From Armatimonadota bacterium (lineage in GTDB: Bacteria > Armatimonadota > Zipacnadia > Zipacnadales > FEN-943): a stretch of 11,726 nt of DNA. Shown here one piece after another: positions 7,501 to 11,726 of the stretch (its first letter is position 1; each line of letters opens with the position of its first letter). The DNA lies in assembly GCA_026419655.1 (NCBI GenBank), contig JANZZA010000130.1, positions 1 to 11,726 of the forward strand, read 5' to 3'. The notes beneath the pieces are model-generated. The model ran no database searches. It saw nothing but the letters and a program-made list of their open reading frames with translations, and was not told the origin of the DNA. Made by a program: the position numbers and the translations under genes.

Positions 7501-8709
7501 TATCACGACAGGCGCACAGAAGGACCAAATGGGTACGGTTTCGGGCCGAATAAGGGGTGTTCGCTGAGCCTGCACAGGCGGCTCTTTTTCCAGAGCTACA
7601 CGGGCGGTGACAGCATTGTAGGAACCGAAACGGCCCAGTTTACGGCCGATGTCCTCGAAAACGGAGCGCCTGAACTAAGTCCTCTCGGCCGCCAGCACCT
7701 GGAACTGCGCGAATGGGTCCGCCGGCACCCTGACCGCGGCGTGATGTACACTCCCGTGGCTTTTATGCTGGACTTCTACAACGGTTGGAATCCGCCCCGG
7801 CACCTTTACCGGAGCGACAAATACAAGATCTGGGGCAAGCTGCCGTACGAAAAAGGTGACTACCTGATTGACGCTGTCTTCCGAATGGTGTGGCCAGGCT
7901 ACGAGGACTGCAGCTATTTGCGCAACGAGCGAGGTTTCATTACGCCGACGCCCTATGGGGATATTTTCGACGTAATTACCAATCGCTGCCACGCCGAGGT
8001 GCTGAAACAGTATACAGCGATAATGCTGCTGGGCGACGTGGAGCTGGACAGCGGCGCCGCGGACAGACTGATGGAATTTGTGCGGCAAGGGGGCGACCTT
8101 CTCCTGGACGCCGGCAATGCGCGGCAGCTACCAGTAGAAAGCATTGGCCTGCGGCTGGGCCAAAAGAGCACTGCGTGCACAACGGCACGGGTCGGCACGG
8201 AACAGGTGTGGGCCGAGCAGCCCTATGTTTATACCGAGGCCGACCTGGACGGGGCCACGGCAATCCTCATCAATGAGCACGGCAAACCCGTCCTGACGGT
8301 AAATGAGGTCGGCAAGGGGCGGGTAATTGTGTGCCTGGCCGAGTACTGGATGACCGATGCGCTGAAGTACGCCAACCCTGAGATAGTTAACATGGAGCCG
8401 CCGTACAGGCTTCTTGAGGGCGTGAGCACAGTGCTCGGCGAGTATTTTGCGTCCTTCAGCCCTGTGATTGTCGAGCCGGCGGGCCTCAACGTGCGAGTAA
8501 ACTGCTATGCGGACAATCCCCGGCGGCTGCTGGTGGCTCTCACGAACAACGACCTTTTCGCCGACTGGCAGGGCACGGTACGGCTGCGAGATGGCACAGT
8601 GACCGCCGTGCGAGACCTTCGGCGAGAGCGCGACCTGCGCCCAGGCAAGAGCGTGCCCGTCACCGTCCCCTCAGGAGATGTAGTGCTCCTGGACGTGACA
8701 ACCAAATAG
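4597..8709 (+). CDS. Large secreted LamG/carbohydrate-binding protein with glycoside hydrolase-like domain
   Basis: This 1370-residue protein starts with a signal peptide (residues 1 to about 19, MRCALLSILMAFTVCSATG). A LamG/concanavalin A-like domain follows at about 30-230 (VLLYHFDE, GALWFDGVDD, GRWHHLAITYDG, GLIDEVRVSD). Next come a beta-rich linker domain (about 255-365), a carbohydrate-binding-like beta-sandwich (about 385-505) and a second one resembling CBM11/CIA30 (about 525-687). Residues about 750-1110 look like a TIM-barrel hydrolase. YDNGEQDGRY (861-870) puts an Asn-x-Glu where a general acid could be (E865), and E928 and E1011, both in ETAQ, are candidate partners. Residues about 1110-1290 look like the Rossmann/amidotransferase-like domain that follows the barrel in some beta-galactosidases (LLGDVELDSGAADRLMEFVR). 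A small beta domain ends the protein. The likely job is binding and cutting an extracellular polysaccharide; I cannot name the glycosidase family or substrate. GAGGG at 4584-4588 lies 8 nt before ATG 4597. Confidence 0.75.
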   Translation: MRCALLSILMAFTVCSATGQPAPGPFTPDAHTVLLYHFDESAGTTAHDASGHGQHGILQGPEWTKGRFGGALWFDGVDDCVFLADPHAIQGLKQITVECWFNQEETSGRRFLVGHDVAFHFEVDDGMGTSISLYNHGGGVPNAEGKAHQQVFLMGRPIRAGRWHHLAITYDGQMVSHFLDGVLRGRLPGPRDFSLGAMSRGLWVGCYVGTDFWFSGLIDEVRVSDCVRYDPESKLQPGGKVFEMPPTGTPLRPSPTIRAAERTGAASLFLQLQSLYGGPSQGWICFKPPGKPASVVGRFEVKPENGPTTVEVDVSDEYAGDGTYLVGLVPEGGGYFALTSARLVAGGLEVARWSGEARSRRTFSPPILAPLSVGPQRPPRPGGRLLFLPAEVDWARGNLELDTSEEDQPPLMIGEGQAEWWFYLPTEQIYRVYMRYASASLHPCDTVIDGNDLNEYDMCAVNRTGRETARDAFWEYQGSVHLTAGAHWLRVQDMPPAIVALRFEPTPALPPRKVAWGRYPVPSPEALSTCGPWKAKTEFGKATGVAAEINAEAGPGIEFRARFANDDPEDVWGGDCVRFGCPVKWDLEPYGRLRFVFRGQGSGHVIALWLLDAKGDEKLIWRHRDTRQGDLEVRVPLNFEGNDVFDPGRIVAVSVDLDEGNVNGGQGSASQGKDMRVALINPVFYRRDTLAEPEGYRERLTGALKAVQVHLKRLGDRAITLVSPGFRPWTRPVVPEEHPLYAAAEPKPVTRAILGFDLHFTGARSIDEQTLKNFHDYYDFGDVCWPHIGILPQRRDFGSDEDYQAALRHLEERLKDVQRRGLIVWDIFGYVPHNEAGPTPRVAPEHHEILLRVLGERFLGYDNGEQDGRYIGSYADRDPITNRREGWEYFVRWDEGICRDSMNYMNATGSLNFSHYYGERGCRTLGLETAQGLPSDTLMFAFLRGAAKQYGRLTTQATSIWNRFGYNMYHDRRTEGPNGYGFGPNKGCSLSLHRRLFFQSYTGGDSIVGTETAQFTADVLENGAPELSPLGRQHLELREWVRRHPDRGVMYTPVAFMLDFYNGWNPPRHLYRSDKYKIWGKLPYEKGDYLIDAVFRMVWPGYEDCSYLRNERGFITPTPYGDIFDVITNRCHAEVLKQYTAIMLLGDVELDSGAADRLMEFVRQGGDLLLDAGNARQLPVESIGLRLGQKSTACTTARVGTEQVWAEQPYVYTEADLDGATAILINEHGKPVLTVNEVGKGRVIVCLAEYWMTDALKYANPEIVNMEPPYRLLEGVSTVLGEYFASFSPVIVEPAGLNVRVNCYADNPRRLLVALTNNDLFADWQGTVRLRDGTVTAVRDLRRERDLRPGKSVPVTVPSGDVVLLDVTTK

Positions 8710-8752
8710 ACCGTGAGCATCCGGCCGAAAAACCAGCTCCGCTCTCTGTGGA

Positions 8753-8811
8753 GGAAACTTTTTGAAAAGGGTTTTTCCCCGGCCCCCCTTCCCAAACTTT
8801 TTCGTGCTGCT
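8753..8811 (+). repeat. Terminator-like intergenic repeat, copy 2
   Basis: This is a second copy of the element at 4365-4445, starting 43 nt after the stop of the large LamG gene. It keeps the inner CTTTTTGAAAAGGG part of the hairpin, a weakened outer stem (GGAAAC near 8753 with TTTCC near 8778), the 21-nt tail identical to copy 1 (8784-8804) and GCTGCT after it. The first hairpin of copy 1 is missing. It sits between the convergent LamG and thiC genes, so it may end transcription from one or both. Confidence 0.6.
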
Positions 8812-8881
8812 TCCACCGCTCGCGCCAGGAGACAAACCCGTGACGTGCGGGAAAACCGAGGTAGCATTGCGACTAGGCCTG

Positions 8882-10174
8882 CTATCTGTTGCCGCCGCCG
8901 TTGCGTTCCAGGAACAGCTTCATGGAGCAAAACTTGCCGCACATGGTGCACACGTCAGGGTCGTGGGAAGGCCTTTCACCGCGGAAGCGATAAACCTTTC
9001 CGGGGTCGAGGGCAAGCTCAGCCTGGGCCTGCCAGTCGCGGCGAGCCCGTGCGCAGGACATTCGCAGGTCCCAGTCGGCAGCGCCCGGAATGCCGCGGGC
9101 AAGGTCGGCGGCATGAGCAGCAATGCGCGCAGCGATGACGCCCTCGACCACGTCCTCCACGTCCGGCAAGCCCAGGTGCTCGGCCGGCGTGACGTAGCAG
9201 AGGAAGTCTGCGCCCGCGAGGGCACACACAGCGCCACCAATAGCCGCCGTAATATGGTCGTAGCCAGGTGCAACGTCGGTGACAAGAGGGCCAAGCACGT
9301 AAAAAGGCGCGTCGTAGCAAAGCCGCTTCATCAAGCGGACGTTAGCCTCAATCTGATTGAGGGGCATGTGGCCGGGCCCCTCGACGAATACCTGCACGCC
9401 TGCCGCCCGCGCCCGAAGCACTAACTCGCCCAGGACCATGGTCTCGTGGAGCTGGGCCGCGTCTGAGGCGTCAGATACGGCGCCAGGCCGAAGGGCGTCG
9501 CCAAGGCTGATGGCAACATGGTAGCGCCGACATATATCGAGAAGGTCGTCGTATCGCTCGTACAGCGGATTCTCCGCATCGTTGACCAGCATCCAGTGGG
9601 CCAGCAAGGCGCCGCCGCGACTCACTATCCCGCACGTGCGGCCATGCCGGCGCACCAGCTCAACCCCCTCTCGGGTGATGCCACAGTGCAGCGTCATGAA
9701 ATCAACGCCGTCTGCCGCGTGGCGTTCGATGACTTCCAGCAGCAGGTCAACCGGTATGCGACCGAAGTCGCCGTAACGGCGGTCGGCTTCCTCGGCGGCC
9801 TGGTAGATGGGCACCGTGCCCAGCGGCACAGGGCAGGCTTCGCGAATAGCCCGGCGGATGGCATCCAGGTCGCCGCCGGTGCTGAGGTCCATGATCGTGT
9901 CGGCGCCGACGGCCACCGCCGCCTCTAGCTTGCGCAACTCACGGCCAAGCTCGGGGTAGTCTGGTGAAGTGCCAATGTTTGCATTAACTTTGACTCGCAA
10001 CCCGAGCCCGATTCCTGTAGGCGCCACCTTGCCGCCAGCTTGCCCAAGAATCACTGTGCGGCCAGCCACAACATCGGCCCGCAGGCTACCTTCATCAATT
10101 CTCTCGGCCTCTGCGACGGCCGAAAAAGTCTCATCTTTTATTAATGTATCCACGTCCTTGAGCTGAGTATCCAT
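8882..10174 (-). CDS. thiC: Phosphomethylpyrimidine synthase
   Basis: ThiC is a radical-SAM enzyme that converts aminoimidazole ribotide into hydroxymethylpyrimidine phosphate for thiamine synthesis. The 430-residue protein carries the family signatures VKVNANIGTS (61-70), MDLSTGGD (95-102), PLGTVPIYQ (117-125), VSRGGALLAHWM (184-195), SLGDALRPG (223-231), EGPGHMP (265-271), VLGPLVTDVAPGYDHI (293-308) and LCYVTPAEHLGLP (325-337). H269 and H307 are likely zinc ligands. The iron-sulfur cysteines are C409, C412 and C416, spaced CX2CX3C; the E. coli-type enzyme has CX2CX4C. It lacks the long N-terminal part of the ~600-residue enzymes, as the short class found in anaerobes and archaea does. ATG 10174 was chosen because a GGAAGAG stretch lies about 9 nt before it; the frame is open to 10225, but the added 17 residues do not fit the family. 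It is convergent with the LamG gene and has no thi neighbours here. Confidence 0.94.
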   Translation of the reverse strand: MDTQLKDVDTLIKDETFSAVAEAERIDEGSLRADVVAGRTVILGQAGGKVAPTGIGLGLRVKVNANIGTSPDYPELGRELRKLEAAVAVGADTIMDLSTGGDLDAIRRAIREACPVPLGTVPIYQAAEEADRRYGDFGRIPVDLLLEVIERHAADGVDFMTLHCGITREGVELVRRHGRTCGIVSRGGALLAHWMLVNDAENPLYERYDDLLDICRRYHVAISLGDALRPGAVSDASDAAQLHETMVLGELVLRARAAGVQVFVEGPGHMPLNQIEANVRLMKRLCYDAPFYVLGPLVTDVAPGYDHITAAIGGAVCALAGADFLCYVTPAEHLGLPDVEDVVEGVIAARIAAHAADLARGIPGAADWDLRMSCARARRDWQAQAELALDPGKVYRFRGERPSHDPDVCTMCGKFCSMKLFLERNGGGNR

Positions 10175-10221
10175 ATTCAGCAGCTCTTCCCATACGCATC
10201 GGAGCGACCAAACCGGGACAG

Positions 10222-10242
10222 GCACTCAGACACCCCGAGTGC
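10222..10242 (-). promoter_or_regulatory. Stem-loop in the thiC leader
   Basis: GCACTC (10222-10227) and GAGTGC (10237-10242) form a 6-bp stem with a 9-nt loop, inside the predicted thiC leader about 50 nt before the start codon. On the thiC strand the loop reads GGGGTGTCT. The leader lacks the conserved TPP riboswitch words (CTGAGA and the GGATAATGCCAG block), so this is not a THI box; any control role is open. Confidence 0.4.
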
Positions 10243-10315
10243 AGGACTTCCTTCCACACGTCTTGACCACACCAATGCAGCCGGTCTGGGCAGTGAGCCT
10301 TCTGCTAGCGATGGG

Positions 10316-10344
10316 ATTATACCCTTCCTGGCAGCTCTTGTCCC
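10316..10344 (-). promoter_or_regulatory. Sigma-70-type promoter of thiC
   Basis: On the minus strand, a perfect -10 TATAAT (10321 down to 10316) is preceded at 17 bp by GGGACA (10344 down to 10339), which matches four of six -35 positions. The predicted start at about 10309 gives a thiC leader of about 135 nt. Confidence 0.6.
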
Positions 10345-10450
10345 CCACAGCCGCCCAATAGCCACTGTTCCCTTTTCCCAGGTTTTGTCCGAGGCCGGCC
10401 CTGAGCCTGCCCTGGGGATCTCCTCCCGGCTATCTCCCCTGGGGGAAGAC

Positions 10451-10562
10451 TGTTGCAAAAGTTGATTTCCCGGCCCCCAGAGGCAATCGGAGGCAGAAGG
10501 TCGGGCACACAGCGTTGTACGTTTTCTTCAGTCTGTACAAGCGAACACCAGCTTTTGCAACA
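10451..10562 (-). repeat. 112-bp MITE-like element, copy 2 (intact ends)
   Basis: This element is bounded by perfect 11-bp inverted repeats, TGTTGCAAAAG (10451-10461) and CTTTTGCAACA (10552-10562). Pairing extends over 20 positions with two mismatches. With its flank, the left end reads GACTGTTGCAAAAG, close to the IS6-family end known from IS26 (GGCACTGTTGCAAA). It encodes no transposase and would need one supplied in trans. It is the same length as 1499-1610 and lies in the opposite orientation. No clear target duplication was found at its borders. Confidence 0.75.
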
Positions 10563-10683
10563 CACCCAGAAAAGTTGGCCCAGCTATCTCCCTGCCAGGA
10601 TTCTTCGTGCCACCACGGCATACGTCATCCATCAAGGCATAAGTGACCACGAGAGGATGAACAACCACTGAGGGTCTACTCGT

Positions 10684-10730
10684 CTTAGCCGTCGAGAAAG
10701 CCACAGAAGCTGGCCGCCTCGAGGACTAAG
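10684..10730. other. Long imperfect stem-loop
   Basis: CTTAG-CC-TCGAG (10684-10696, one bulged G) pairs with CTCGA-GG-CTAAG (10718-10730, one bulged A). An inner stem GCCA/TGGC (10700-10703 with 10711-10714) closes a 7-nt loop, giving about 16 base pairs in all. No T-run follows on either strand, so it is not a classic terminator. It lies upstream of the predicted promoter of the right-edge gene. Confidence 0.5.
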
Positions 10731-10789
10731 GGGCAGGGCCAGCTCAGGGATTGTTTTGTGTTTGCAGACTGGCAGGCATTTGTGACGTA

Positions 10790-10798
10790 TGCTAAAAT
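10790..10798 (+). promoter_or_regulatory. Possible extended -10 promoter of the right-edge gene
   Basis: TGC followed by TAAAAT (10793-10798) fits an extended -10 element. The hexamer 17 bp upstream (10770-10775, TGGCAG) is a poor -35 box. The predicted start near 10805 would leave a short leader of about 34 nt before ATG 10839. Confidence 0.4.
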
Positions 10799-10838
10799 GC
10801 TCAGGAGTCCGGCAGCCTAATCGAAGCTCTGCAGGACG

Positions 10839-11726
10839 ATGCAAAGACTGGAACTGCTGGATGAATCGGGCGGGCCGTTTCTAGCTCAGTTGCCGCAAGT
10901 GCCGTGGGCGGCGTGCGAGCTGATTGCATGTACGGCGGCTGCGGCAGCGTACGCCGGCCGCGCCGTCGCGTACTCCGACCTATTGTGCTCCTCTGGCGCG
11001 GCCTTCATGCTGGCGGTTTCGCAAGACGGCTTCCGACACTGGGACGCTTTGGCCAACCGCTGGCGTTTCTTACAAGCGTCGCTGGTTGAGGCCGGTTTTG
11101 GGCGGGCCTTGGTGTGCACGGAAGGCGTGGACTTCACCGGCGTGGCCGGTGAAGAGCTGATGGCCGGCCGCCCCCTCGTGGTAGCCGGATGCTTTCCTGA
11201 GGCTCCCTGGCGCGCCGGTCTGGTAGTGGCGCTACCGGCCGAGAACCGCTGGGCCGTCATGGACACAGGGGGACGAGTTCATTGCCTGGCGCCGCGAGGG
11301 AAAGTGGTAGTGGCCACGCGCGAACCGAATCAGCCAAGCAGAGCATACCCGCTGCACGTGCTTGAGCGATGCCTGTGGTGCTGGGAAGGAGTAGAAGAAA
11401 ACGAAGGAGCAAGTGGGTGGCAGAAGTGGCTGGAGCACCTGGAGTCTGAGCCGCCGCGCAACCAGGCCGAAGCGCGCTCCCAAGTCGCCGCCCACGAGTG
11501 GTTATACGAGACTGTGCTCGAAGGACGGTCATACGCCGCGACGTGGCTTCATGATTTGGCCTTACAGACCGATGGCCTCGCGTCCGACTGGCTAATGGAA
11601 GGAGCCGACATCCTCGCTGAGATGGTTGGACTGATGGAAAGCCGCGACCCGCCCCTGCACCAGCCGGAAGTGCTTTCCTGCTTCATGGAACCTTCCTGGC
11701 GCACCTATCTGGCAGATATAATGGCC
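10839..11726 (+). CDS. Unidentified protein, possibly papain-like fold (BtrH N-terminal-like), 3' end outside window
   Basis: An open frame of 296 codons runs from ATG 10839 to the right edge without a stop. The start is bounded by an in-frame TAA at 10818-10820, and a weak AGGA lies just before it (about 10833-10836). The protein has no signal peptide or membrane segment. Its first 160 residues show a cysteine-rich helical start (C26, C31), the phrase VAYSDLLCSSGAAF (43-56), W68 and W75, and a beta-rich part (PWRAGLVVALPAENRWAVMDTG). This pattern recalls BtrH N-terminal/C39-like cysteine-protease folds, where a phrase like SGAAF follows a helix beginning with Cys, but I do not see the expected histidine and hold this loosely. 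The second half is helical, acidic and rich in Trp (CLWCWEG at 178-184, WQKWLEHLE at 194-202). Codon use matches thrC and the LamG gene. Confidence 0.75.
   Translation, partial: MQRLELLDESGGPFLAQLPQVPWAACELIACTAAAAAYAGRAVAYSDLLCSSGAAFMLAVSQDGFRHWDALANRWRFLQASLVEAGFGRALVCTEGVDFTGVAGEELMAGRPLVVAGCFPEAPWRAGLVVALPAENRWAVMDTGGRVHCLAPRGKVVVATREPNQPSRAYPLHVLERCLWCWEGVEENEGASGWQKWLEHLESEPPRNQAEARSQVAAHEWLYETVLEGRSYAATWLHDLALQTDGLASDWLMEGADILAEMVGLMESRDPPLHQPEVLSCFMEPSWRTYLADIMA

Larger units (their letters stand above)
10175..10838. other. Divergent spacer between thiC and the right-edge gene
   Basis: These 664 nt hold the thiC promoter and leader (10175-10344), copy 2 of the 112-bp repeat (10451-10562), a long stem-loop (10684-10730) and a possible promoter of the rightward gene (10790-10798). 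I see no protein gene, tRNA or known riboswitch. Confidence 0.6.

Noticed and set aside
8713..9424. Plus-strand frames opposite thiC
   Set aside because: They are shadows of thiC, whose minus-strand protein is conserved throughout; the plus-strand peptides resemble nothing.
10222..10315. TPP or cobalamin riboswitch in the thiC leader
   Set aside because: A few words look similar (GGGGTG, CTGAG, CACTGCCC), but the conserved cores and their order are absent.

Overview
The window is GC-rich bacterial DNA that splits into two stretches of different character at an RNase P RNA gene. The first stretch (1 to about 930) is tightly packed. It holds the 3' end of a zinc-ribbon protein gene, an RNase HI-type gene overlapping it by ATGA, and the 5' half of rnpB, whose promoter lies across the end of the RNase H gene. 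Codon third positions in the RNase H gene are about 90% G/C (46 of the first 50 codons, 45 of a later 50).

The second stretch (about 930 to 11726) holds the 3' half of rnpB and five protein genes separated by spacers of about 170-780 nt. These are a threonine synthase (thrC), a six-repeat TolB-like propeller lipoprotein, a 1370-residue secreted LamG/carbohydrate-binding/TIM-barrel-like protein, a minus-strand phosphomethylpyrimidine synthase (thiC), and a divergent unidentified gene that runs off the right edge. G/C at codon third position is about 68-72% in the first 50 codons of three of these genes. The large LamG-type exported protein and propeller lipoprotein would fit Planctomycetota, Armatimonadota or a neighbouring environmental lineage; this is a tentative guess, not a placement.

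The rnpB gene is the most interesting locus. Its 5' and 3' halves are each convincing, but helix P2, which should join the two halves, does not pair. Helix P15 is also weak and P1 needs a bulge, whereas P16, P17 and P18 pair well. The simplest reading is a join between two different rnpB genes in the universally conserved segment at about 921-938, either a metagenome assembly chimera or a real recombination. The 3' half also carries an extra 110-nt domain closed by a perfect 13-bp stem, inserted between P16 and P17.

The spacers hold two repeat families. One is a pair of 112-bp elements in opposite orientation (1499-1610 and 10451-10562) whose ends resemble IS6-family inverted repeats. The other is a pair of terminator-like elements, one behind each surface-protein gene (4365-4445 and 8753-8811). 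thiC has a strong promoter and a leader of about 135 nt, but I see no TPP riboswitch. There is no CRISPR array, tRNA, intact transposase or recognisable defence system.
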